Shown here piece after piece: positions 54,546 through 64,000 of a stretch of DNA of 64,000 nucleotides. This stretch comes from Spinacia oleracea (lineage: Eukaryota > Streptophyta > Magnoliopsida > Caryophyllales > Amaranthaceae). The notes under the pieces are model-generated. The model saw nothing but the letters and a program-made list of their open reading frames with translations, searched no databases and was not told where the DNA came from. The position numbers were made by a program, and so were the translations under genes. The stretch spans positions 7,985,143-8,049,142 of the forward strand of contig NC_079491.1 in assembly GCF_020520425.1 (NCBI RefSeq). Reading direction: 5' to 3'. Position 1 is the first letter of the stretch. Each line of letters opens with the position of its first letter.

Positions 54546-54649
54546 AGGTAGAGGTTAGTTGTCATGCTTGTCAAACTGGCGATTGATATTATAAGCGTTT
54601 AGTATAAAGCACAATCAATATCATATTCGGCCACTTTTACTATGGTTTT

Positions 54650-55622
54650 CTAATCCTCTTGCCAAAGAGAAGGTCTGGAGCAACCGTTCCTGATTTGTTC
54701 AAGGCCTCAAGTTTGCGTTGGTTCCATGGAGGACTTCTTTCAAATCTCAGATCAATTATATTACTCATGTTGATCAATGGTTGAAAATCCCCTTCCTGCC
54801 TACTAAGTACTGGACCTGGCATTATCAGAACCAAATTGTGAGTCGTGTGGATCAACCTTTTAAGCTTGACAAGTTTACCTCTGAAAATGATGAGAAATGT
54901 CAGTTTGCTAGAGTTTGTCTTAACTCAACATAACCAAACCTGTCCCTAGGTCTATTTTGGTTATGATGTTCAATTTATTAGCTGTGAAGGTGTCTGGGAG
55001 GTTTGCCCTTTGCGTGGGGATCCTAAACACTTTCTGAATACCTGCCCCAAACGTCCCCCTCCCTGTCTTGAACTTGTGGTTTCCCAATTGGATGATGCTA
55101 ATCTGTTTGTTGATGTTGCTGGTATGTCTACTGGGTTTGGGTCTTGTCCAACTACTTGGCTTGCTATAGTGCCAATAAGTAGGGCAAAACCTAAGCCTTT
55201 CTCCAAAAAAAAATCTTCTAAGTTCTAACCCTACACCCATGCCAACAAAGCAAAACCCCTGCGCCCTTTGGTGACAGTATTGGTCCAGGTCTTCCTGATA
55301 TCCCTCTACCTAATAGCTTTCAAGGACTGAATGAGTTCCATGTGTCTACTAGTGACACCATCATTCTTAACCCCCTGCAGTTCAACTCATTTATGAGGAT
55401 ATTCTGCCTGATTTCAATCCTGCAGATATTGTGCATGTCCATATTGATGATTCTCATGATGATCATGAGAATGATGTGGACACGGATTTCTCTGATTATG
55501 AGAGGAATGAAGATGTTGGACCGATGTTAACTTCTTGTACTCCACCTTCTTATGTTGACAAATCTAAAAGGAGGAAGAGAGATGATGGTAACTGTACGGG
55601 TATGCTACCAGCTGGCTGGTAG
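54650..55622 (+). pseudogene. LINE ORF1 (gag-like, DUF4283 type) remnant
   Basis: Segments LKIPFLPTKYWTWHYQNQIV, FKLDKFTSENDEKCQFARV, then CEGVWEVCPLRGDPKHFLNTC and an acidic tail (DDSHDDHENDVDTDFSDYE) resemble ORF1 proteins of plant L1-type LINEs that normally carry a zinc knuckle. The pieces are in different frames, with stops near 54931 and 55226, so it is dead. The Cys region is degenerate. It ends at the start of the second LTR retrotransposon, which appears to have inserted into it. No link to the LINE at 4763 can be shown because that copy lacks ORF1. Confidence 0.6.
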
Positions 55623-55624
55623 CA
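55603..55624. repeat. Perfect 10-bp inverted repeat next to the LTR
   Basis: TGCTACCAGC-tg-GCTGGTAGCA, nine bases before the presumed LTR start. It may be part of the LINE remnant or a preferred insertion site; no function can be assigned. Confidence 0.8.
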
Positions 55625-55633
55625 TCGCCAAAC

Positions 55634-56025
55634 TGTTAAGGAGGCACGTGACCAGTTATTATTAATCCTTATCAGCAGTTATTATTCCCTACCAGCATCT
55701 CTTACAAGCCGGTAGGGGGGAGGCACGTGACCAAACCAAGAGGTCAACGGGTCGCTATCAATCGGGTAGGACCCATTTGTCCGTACGCCCGACCCGCGCC
55801 TATATATATGGGCTTCATTTATGACAAAAGGTACGCAAACACAATCATTTCCACTAAAACCAAAATACTTATCACTCATCATATCTGACTTTAGCATCGG
55901 AGGGGGGATCCTCGAATCACCCTCGAGGCTAGTTCATCTTTGTTATCTGCGCAGGATATCAACAGGATAACAGTAGCACTCAACCAGCAAGACATCTCCA
56001 ACCGTTCCCAAATCATACCGGAACA
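55634..56025 (+). repeat. 5' LTR of element 2 (inferred left end)
   Basis: Ends ...CATACCGGAACA right before the primer binding site, the same ACCGGAACA end as element 1. The start TGTTAAGGAGG is chosen for TGTT/AACA symmetry. It contains TATATATA (about 55801-55808) and the shared leader hairpin (55910-55928). It cannot be checked against the 3' LTR, which is outside. Confidence 0.65.
55910..55928 (+). promoter_or_regulatory. Conserved LTR leader hairpin (element 2)
   Basis: CCTCGA-atcaccc-TCGAGG, preceded by GCATCGGAGGGG and followed by CTAGT exactly as in element 1, whose stem is CCTCGG...CCGAGG. The compensatory change is the evidence for a selected stem. Confidence 0.6.
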
Positions 56026-56077
56026 ATTGGCGCTAGAAGGAGGGGATCTCCCAACCTTGTCAAGTAAATCAGCCACC

Positions 56078-59000
56078 ATGGATACCAACAACAAAAAACC
56101 TAGAAAAAACAACAATCTCCCACAATCAGCAGTGATCACACCAACATCAGTGGCACAACCCGCAGTCAAACCTTCTCTCTTACCTGTCTCAACCAGCCAA
56201 GTCACACCACTTACAGATCCTCCCCCAAAAACACTCAAGTCACAGATAAGCATTGCCCCCCCGGGTTTTGAAGACCCGAACGACGTGATCATAGAGGACG
56301 AAACGTCCATGGAAGAAAGGGCACAAGATTCCCCATCACCCCCACAGATTCAGAGCAACCTCTCGGCGTTGTCCCAAAGGTTCACACCACAACAGCTGCT
56401 GACGGCGTCGGCCGTCATGAAAGCAATGGCTGAACTGTCCTCAAGGAGGACGGAGGGAAATCAGATCGTGGTTACCGGCAACCGCCCGGGTGTGATGCCG
56501 GTTAGAAATCTCTACGAAACCCTAGAGCATGAAGTGGTACTGCCAGCACAACCTGAACCAATACTTGTACAGAGTGAAAATCCGGGTAGAAGAAAAAGGC
56601 ATAGCTCTCGGCGCAGAGAAAGGTCCACTAGACGCCGGGAGTCGGTGTCAAAGCAAGAAGGGTCGTTTGCTGGTAGGGAATCGACACCGTATCACGAAGA
56701 GTATATCGTACAGTCTCCACAACCAGGTTGGAATAGATATGAAGGATATCTACCTCACCAGGAGCCGATGAGGCGAACCATACACCCCAAAGACTCCCCA
56801 CTCTGCAGGGGTATACTGGAGCAACCTATGGAGAAAGTAAAGATGCCGACGTGCAAATACAACGGAACCACAGACCCCGAAAATCACTCCACCGCTTTCG
56901 AACAACACATGATGCTGTATTCTGACTCAGATGCCATGTGGTGCAAAGTGTTCCAAACCACATTATCAGGGGTGGCAGCCGATTGGTATAAGAAGTTGCC
57001 GGCCGGATCGATATTCAGTTTTCGGCAGATCCAAGAGGACTTTGTGAGGCGGTTCATTAGCAAGGTTGAACGAAAGAAAACATCTGGAGAGCTGATGTCA
57101 ATCTCACAAAGGCCGAAGGAGCCGCTGAGAGAATACCTTACTCGTTTTAACAACGAATCCATCACAATACCAGATTTACAGCAAGAAATAGCCGTCTTGG
57201 CTCTGTTGAGAGGGATGCAGGAATGCGAGTTCAAAAGGTACCTGGGAAGAAAGTCATTTACCTCGCTGGGGGAGGCCTTGAGAAAAGCAAACGAGTATAT
57301 CAGGAGTGATGAGCTGATGCTAATATCACCCATGGGGGGAAATCAGGCAATACAATCGGCCAAGAAGGATCATGTTCCCATACAGCAGCACAATTACCGG
57401 AAAGATAACGGTAGAAAGGAGGGCCATCAGCAGAGAGGAGGATATCCGAACAGACAACAGCCGGTAGGGGCTTACCAGGTGTACACTCCCCTGAACACCG
57501 CCAGGGCCACTATCTACGCAGTAAATAAATCGGCAGCGTGGAGGAAACCGTTACCGATGGATGCCCCAGGTAACAATAAGAACTTTTGTGCTTTTCATAA
57601 TGATCATGGTCATTACACGGAGCATTGCAAAGAGCTCAAGGATAACATCGAAGAGCTGGTAAGAAGGGGATACCTATCCCAGTACAGGGTCCGACAGGAA
57701 GGCCAGGGAGGAAATAACAGGCAGGGCAGTTCACATAGTCATGCCCCATATACACCTACTCAGCCAGGGTATGCACAGCCCACTGGTAGGATTGAACAGG
57801 CACCACCATCCCGGCAAGAAATCCGGTCATTACCGGAAACAGGCAAAGATGGGGCCGACAGGGGAAAAAGACCCACGGTTTGGGTGATCTCTGGAGGGCC
57901 CGTGCATGGAGGTACAGTCAGCGGGGCAATAAGAAATCTAGAGGAGCACAGGCATTTGGTGAGTTACCATAGCGCAAGGAAATGGCCGGAACCAATCCCC
58001 CTACCGGTCATCACGTTCACCTCGGACGATTGTCGCGGCATTATATATCCCCATGATGACCCGCTGGTATTGGAACTCGAGATAGCAAACTTCCCCGTCA
58101 AGAGATGCCTGATTGATGGAGGCAGCTCTGCGAACATCATATTCTGGGAAGCTTTCACCCAGCTGAACATAGATCACGGAGAGTTAACAAGGGTGAGCTA
58201 TCCCGTTATCGGATTCTCTGGAGCCAGCGTCTATCCAGAAGGCAGTATCCGTCTACCGGTTCAAGTAGGTAGAGGATCATCAGCCAGAGACTTAATGGTC
58301 GACTTTTTGGTGATAAAAGTACCAGCAGCGTATAACGTAATAATTGGTCGACCATTCATTCATGACGCACAGGCGGTGGTGTCCACATATCATTTGACCA
58401 TGATATATCTCTCAAATCTGGAAAGAACAGAAAGGGTATATGGCAGTCAGGAGACTGCCAGATCGTGTTATCTGACAGCGATAAAGGCACCAGGAAGGAT
58501 GGTGCCGAAAACCAACCTTGCCCGAGAAGCAAACATGCCAACCAAAAGAAAGAGAGGGGACTTGAGCATGGAAAATTTTGATGAAAGGCCGGTTTGCATC
58601 CCAAGGCCAGCTGCAGATGGAGAAACTCGGGAAATTGAATTAGTAGAAGGAGTTCCAGAAAGAACGGTACGAATAGGTGCCGATATGGAGGCAGATCAGC
58701 AGGTCAATCTCATCGGCCTGTTATGAGAAAATGCAGATGTCTTTGCCTTCTCGGCAGATGAAATGCCCGGTATCAGCCCAGACATCATAGTGCATCGTCT
58801 GAATGTAGACAAGTCAGTCAGGCCGGTAAAGCAAAAGAAGAGAAATTTCTCCAGTGAAAAAAATGCTGCAATAAAAGAAGAAGTGGAAAAGCTGCTGGAA
58901 GCAGGGTTCATAGAAGTTTGTGATTACCCCGAATGGTTGGCCAACGTAGTCATGGTAAAAAAGTCAAATGGCAGTTGGCGAATGTGCGTAGATTTTACCA

Positions 59001-61820
59001 ATCTGAATGGGGCGTGCCCCAAGGACTGCTATCCATTGCCACGAATCGATAGGCTGGTAGATTCAACAAGTGGCCACGCTCTTTTGAGTTTCCTGGATGC
59101 CTTCTCAGGGTATCACCAAGTCAGCTTGTGTAAAGCCGATAGAAAGAAGGCCGCCTTCATCACAGATTCAGGGGTATACAGCTATAAGGCTATGCCATTT
59201 GGGTTGAAGAATGCAGGAGCAACCTACCAGAAGTTGGTGGATAGGGTATTTGCTTCCCAGAAAGGGAGGAACATAGAGGTGTATGTGGATGACTCAATAG
59301 TTAAAAGCCGATTGGCCAGTGACCACATCGACGACTTGAGAGAAACTTTCGAAACTCTGAGGAGGTTCAGGATGAAGTTAAACCCCAAGAAATGTGTATT
59401 CGGGGTCCGATCAGGAAAGTTCCTGGGTTTCCTAGTAAGCGAAAGGGGAATCGATGCCAATCCAGATAAGGTAGATGCAATTATGAATCTACCAGAACCC
59501 GGTTGCATAAAATACGTGCAAAAGTTAACAGGAAGAATGGTTGCATTGACTCGGTTCATTAGCAAATCAGCAGATAGGGCGTTGCCCTTTTTCAACGTGT
59601 TAAAACAAAACAAGAAATTCAAGTGGGGAGAAACAGAAAGAGCAGCCTTTGAGGCAGTAAAACGGCACCTGCAAGTCCTACCCACAATAGCTCGACCAGA
59701 GGAAGGGGACACGCTGCAGCTGTACATATCTGCTTCTCAACACACAGTAGCAGCAGTTCTGATCATAGAGAAAGATAAAACACAGATACCGGTGTACTTT
59801 GTCAGCCACATCCTGCAAGAAGCAGAAACGAGGTACTCCTTGATAGAAAAATTGGGGTTGGCAGTGTTGATTGCAGCCAGAAAGTTGAGACCTTACTTTG
59901 ATGCACACGGGATCCAAGTCCTCACAAACTACCCACTGGAAAAAGCAATGCAAAAAATGGACACATCAGGTAGACTCCTAAAATGGGCGATTGAACTATC
60001 AGAGTTTCACATGGAATATCGGCCCAGAATGGCTATAAAGGCCCAAGCACTGTCTGACTTCATAGTCGAAGCATCATACCAGGAGGAGGAAATAAAGGAA
60101 GGAATATGGGAAGTAGCAGTAGACGGCTCGGTCACCAAATCAGGGTCAGGAGCGGGGGTAATAGTTACCTCACCGGAAGGCCGGAGACCAGTTCGAGTAT
60201 GCTATTAAGTTCTCTTTCCAGGCATCAAACAACGAGGCAGAATACGAGGCCGCAATCGCTGGCATACAGATCTGCACGGCAGCTGGTGCTCGTAGGCTCA
60301 GGCTTACAACCGACTCACAGCTGGTAGCAAACCAGTTCTCAGGAGAATATGAAACGAAGGAAGAATCCATGAAACGATACGCCGAAAAGCTTAAACAGTT
60401 AGCGGCACAGTTGGAAAGCTTCGAAATAAAATTAGTACCCCGATCAGAGAACATGTTGGCAGACTCCCTGTCAAAACTGGCCAGCTCAAGTGCTCTGGTA
60501 AAATCAGTAATGATGGAGGTCATGCACCGAAGGAGCACTGAAGTATTGGAAAATCAGGTCATGGTAATCACGAGCCAACCTGAATGGTATGACACCTTGT
60601 GGGCATACAAGAGAGATGGAACCCTGCCTGCAGAAAAAACGGAAGCAAGAAGGTTGATTAGAAACTCATGCTGGTTCGTAATCATCAGAGGCCAACTCTA
60701 CAAACGGGGTTTTAGCTTGCCTCTGTTACGATGCATATCAGCATACGAATCGGCACGACTGATAGAAGAAGTACATGAAGGAGTGTGTGGAAATCATCAG
60801 GGAGGAAAAACCCTTGCACTGAAATGCCAAAGGCAAGGATACTACTGGCCGACAATGCTAACAGACGCACAAAAGTACGTCAAGAAATGTGAAAAATGTC
60901 AAGTTTTTTCAGCAGTCATTAATCGTCCTGCAAACGATCTCATGCCAATCCTAAATCCAATACCGTTCGCCCAGTGGGGAATGGACATTCTGGGACCATT
61001 CACAACGGCATCCGGTGGAAGAAAATATCTGATAGTGGCAGTCGATTATTTCACCAAGTGGATAGAAGCAGAGCCGCTGGCAAAGATAACTGCAAATCAG
61101 GTCAAAAAGTTCATATGGAAAGGTATAATCACCAGGTTCGGATTACCAATGGCAATCGTGATGGACCATGGGGTACAGTTTGATTGCTCACCAGTTCAAA
61201 GTTTTTTGAGTACGTACAAAGTCAAGTTTGCCTACTCTTCTGTTTGTCATCCCCAAAGCAATGGACAGGCAGAAGCTGCCAACAAACAGATACTGGCAGC
61301 AATGAGAAAGAAGCTAGACGACTATAAGGCTGGTTGGGCCGATATTGTTCCAGAGATACTTTGGGGAAATAGAACCACCGTTAAGGAAGCAACGGGAGAG
61401 AGCCCATTCCGTCTATGTTTCGGATCAGAAGCAGTGATACCAGCAGAAGTAGGGTTACCTACATTCAGGATCCAGCATTATGAAGAAAACAAGAACGGTA
61501 AACTGTTAAAGCAGGAGCTGGATCTTCTACCAGAGATCAGACTCAGAGCAGAAATCAGATCGGCGGCTTACAAGCAGCGCATAAGCAATGCCTACAACAA
61601 AAGAGTAAAACTCAGACAACTTGAGGTAGGAGACCTGGTGCTCCGCAGAACTGCAGCTACAGGCAAGGCAAAGGTCCAAGGGAAGTTAACCCCAAACTGG
61701 GAGGGGCCTTATCAGATATGGGAAGAAATCGTACCAGGAGATTTTAGGCTGATGGATATGGGTGGAACAGCACTAAAAAATTCATGGAACGCCAGCGTCC
61801 TTAGAAAGTTTTATGTGTAG
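56078..61820 (+). pseudogene. Gag-Pol of element 2, broken by one stop and one frameshift
   Basis: The ATG at 56078 has context GCCACCATGG. The order equals element 1: Gag (WCKVFQTTLSGVAADWYKKL), CAFHNDHGHYTEHC knuckle, protease IDGGSSANII, reverse transcriptase with YVDD (about 59282-59293), RNase H, second RNase H (VAVDGSVTKSGSGAG, then NNEAEYEAAIAGI), integrase with CEKCQVF, DILGPF, MDHGVQFD and QAEAAN. A TGA at 58724-58726 interrupts the protease-RT linker (a CGA Arg is the likely ancestor), and a one-base shift near 60183-60186 splits the second RNase H. All catalytic motifs outside these sites are present, and the rest is open, so inactivation is recent. Protein product is unlikely unless read through. 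Confidence 0.92.
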
Positions 61821-61900
61821 TCACTAACCCAAAAAGGCCGATTGAGCCAGGCCTGTTATGGTCCATGAAATGAAAGAAAGTCGAGGAATTCAAAGCAGAA

Positions 61901-62506
61901 GAATCAAACCCTTAAAGTAGGTCAGCAAGGCTACTATCAGCTTGCTGACTCGGGGTGATACGAATCAAACCCTTAAAGTAGGTCAGCAAGGCTACTATCA
62001 GCTTGCTGACTCGGGGTAATGTATAATCAAAAAATCGTGATTCAAACCCTTAAAGTAGGTCAGCAAGGCTACTATCAGCTTGCTGACTCGGGGTGATACG
62101 AATCAAACCCTTAAAGTAGGTCAGCAAGGCTACTATCAGCTTGCTGACTCGGGGTAATGTATAATCAAAAATCGTGATTCAAACCCTTAAAGTAGGTCAG
62201 CAAGGCTACTATCAGCTTGCTGACTCGGGGTGATACGAATCAAACCCTTAAAGTAGGTCAGCAAGGCTACTATCAGCTTGCTGACTCGGGGTAATGTATA
62301 ATCAAAAATCGTGATTCAAACCCTTAAAGTAGGTCAGCAAGGCTACTATCAGCTTGCTGACTCGGGGTGATACGAATCAAACCCTTAAAGTAGGTCAGCA
62401 AGGCTACTATCAGCTTGCTGACTCGGGGTAATGTATAGTCAAACATCATGATTCAAAACCCTTAAAGTAAGTCAGCAAGGCTACTATCAGCTTGCTGACT
62501 CGGGGT
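61901..62506 (+). repeat. Dimeric higher-order tandem array in element 2
   Basis: Nine copies of a ~50-bp core (CCCTTAAAGTAGGTCAGCAA onward) start at 61909, 61970, 62048, 62108, 62184, 62245, 62321, 62381 and 62459. Spacings alternate about 60 and 77 bp because two linkers alternate, so the real unit is a ~137-bp dimer. Every core holds a perfect 9-bp inverted repeat GTCAGCAAG...CTTGCTGAC with an 11-nt loop. Confidence 0.95.
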
Positions 62507-62830
62507 AAAGTACCAGATTCAAACAGCACAATTGCATAAATAAGGGCAAGCATGAAATAGAAAAATAAAACAAACAACACAATATCATAAGCATAAGAGC
62601 AACACCATCTGAATAAAGCAAATTCGACAGCCAACACCAAAACTGACATTTGTTAGCTGATAAAAAATGGCACAAGGTAAAGTTTACAAAAACAAAACAT
62701 AAAATATCCCAGGGCAAAAAGTGCCACAAACAGCTGATACCAAAAGTGCGTCTAAAAAAATAAACTAATCTTTAAAAGCAGCAACGCCAGATGAACCACA
62801 GGATGATACCGGTGATGACTGCCCGCACCT

Positions 62831-64000
62831 TCAAACTTGTTGATAATCCGTCTGGTTGGTACTGGAAGACAGCAGGGCAGGATCCAGGTAGTCTTCTTCC
62901 TTCAGCTCAATGGGAGGGAGAGTCAAGGGATCAGCATTCTGAATGATCTCCTCCGGAATGATCTGTGACTCCAAACCGGTTGGTACCTTGTGCTTTTCCT
63001 CCACCAGGAAAGCATACTCAATATCCTCACAGTCCTCCTTGGTAAGGCCAATACCATGAACGCCACAACGGTGGGCAGCAAACCAGCCACCGTTATGACT
63101 ATCCGTGATACGCTTACTATAGGTCTGGGACCGAGAAAATCGCAAGGCACCATCCCGAGCACCGGTTTTGTAAGCAGCTTTGGCCTTCTCATCCGCCTCC
63201 AGCAACTTCTCAGACAGCTCTTTGTTCTTGGCCTCCTCTGCCTCCAGCTTGTTCGCAACATTCTCCAACTCTTCGTTGCGTTGCTTCACCCTTTTCAGCT
63301 CAGAAGTTTTTTGGTCCAGATCTTGCTTGGCGTCACTCACCTGCTTCTCCAGATCAGCCTGCCTTTTCTGAAGGTCTTCATTCTGCTCCTGGTAGCAGAG
63401 GTACAGCTTCACAAGCTCCACAGCAGAGTTGCAGGCCTACAAAAGACAATTCGTCAAAAACAACACCGATTGCATGTATATACAAAAAGCATACCATAAA
63501 AACAACACCGATTGCATACCTTGAGCATATCATTCATATGTTGGGCAGCCGGCGCGTCAATCTCAGCAGCAGGATTGTCGCGAGGAGTAGCCAGATCCTT
63601 CAAAGCCCTCCAACCCATACAACCACCCCCTTTGCAGTCGTCGGTGAGTATCGACTCACCACGAAGAAGATCGATTTTAGGGTTCCAGGGTTCATCAGGC
63701 TCACCAGGAGGAACCTCAAAGTACTTCATCTTCCTGGGGGATAGGCAAATCGAAGTCTTCTCAATCCACTCCCCAGGACGGACAAAGACACCCATGTTCA
63801 GACCAGAGCTGGTACCAGCACTCTGGCTAGGGCGAACATACCCAGAAGAAGTATGAAGAGTAGGAGGCATGAGAGGAGGAGTCTTCTGGCCCATACCAGC
63901 AACATCAGTATCATTTACCTCTTGCTCTTGGTTCTGACGGGTTGGAGTCATAAGATCCACAACCATCAAGTCTGGTTGGGCTATCGGCTCAACATCCGCA
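62831..64000 (-). CDS. Antisense coiled-coil gene of element 2 (5' part outside window)
   Basis: Two visible exons: 63520 to beyond 64000 (open to the window edge) and 62831-63436, joined GT-AG in phase. The upstream exon is Pro/Ser-rich (QKTPPLMPPTLHTSSGYVRP) and ends NDMLK. The last exon begins ACNSAVELVKLYLCYQEQ and is a Glu/Lys/Gln heptad coiled coil for about 90 residues, then RDGALRFSRSQ and an acidic tail ending TDYQQV. It matches element 1's antisense gene in position, orientation, exon order and coiled coil, though sequence similarity is low. Function is unknown; it is not part of gag-pol. No damage is visible in this part. Confidence 0.7.

Larger units (their letters stand above)
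55634..64000 (+). mobile_element. Second Tat-type Ty3/gypsy retrotransposon (right part outside window)
   Basis: Same layout as element 1 with diverged sequence: LTR (55634-56025), primer binding site start TTGGCGCTAGAAGG, gag-pol (56078-61820, with one stop and one frameshift), tandem array (61901-62506) and an antisense gene (62831 to beyond 64000). The 3' LTR is not in the window. The left border is inferred from TGTT...AACA symmetry and adjacent PBS. Coding damage makes it older than element 1. Confidence 0.9.

Noticed and set aside
55940..56077. Gag starting at 55940 inside the LTR of element 2
   Set aside because: The frame is open through the LTR end and primer binding site, but the ATG at 56078 in GCCACCATGG lies after the PBS and is the expected start.
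61901..62506. CRISPR array
   Set aside because: Regular repeats with spacers in a plant retrotransposon 3' region; the spacers are two alternating sequences, not unique ones, and the context is eukaryotic.

Overview
This is nuclear DNA of a flowering plant, most likely a core eudicot. Host genes are split by GT-AG introns, their proteins closely match angiosperm families (DEG9 protease, ROP GTPase, SUO BAH/TFIIS protein), intergenic DNA is AT-rich, and LTR retrotransposons, LINEs, MITEs and Helitron-like ends are dense. Caryophyllales/Amaranthaceae would fit, but the sequence alone does not prove it.

Layout. (1) 1-16.1 kb: two tandem DEG9-like serine protease genes on the minus strand. Copy A (206-3223) runs off the left edge. 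Copy B (8880-15100) is complete with nine exons. Each start codon is overlapped (TAATG) by the stop of a conserved upstream ORF. Between them, at 4763-8580, lies a 5'-truncated LINE with a perfect 15-bp target-site duplication, and the LINE is itself split by a ~0.9-kb GC-richer insert that looks organellar. (2) 16.1-28.4 kb: a tRNA-related SINE-like piece, an eight-exon type-II ROP/RAC GTPase gene (19937-24206, plus), a Helitron-like element, a small poly-Asn hypothetical gene (25937-26500, minus), and a hAT-like element containing a nested MITE. (3) 28421-39968: a complete, apparently intact Ty3/gypsy element of Tat type. It has 426-bp LTRs that I read as identical, a 5-bp TSD, an uninterrupted 1917-aa gag-pol with two RNase H domains, a tandem repeat array, and a convergent spliced antisense gene (six exons, ~997 aa) with its own TATA box. 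(4) 44499-53122, minus: an SUO-like gene of ~1580 aa with a BAH domain, a TFIIS N-terminal domain and several DLN motifs. (5) 54.4-64 kb: a MITE, a LINE ORF1 remnant, and the first 8.4 kb of a second, older Tat-type element (one stop codon and one frameshift in gag-pol) with a different tandem repeat array and its own antisense coiled-coil gene running off the right edge.

How the parts relate. The host genes (protein quality control, Rho-type signalling, chromatin/RNA regulation) are independent, not a pathway. The most interesting system is the paired architecture of the two retrotransposons: sense gag-pol and a spliced antisense accessory gene converge on a tandem repeat array, and the LTRs share a short hairpin with a compensatory base-pair change. 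Splice sites were placed by eye from GT-AG rules, reading frame, protein-family continuity and A/B paralogue agreement. No search or alignment program was used.
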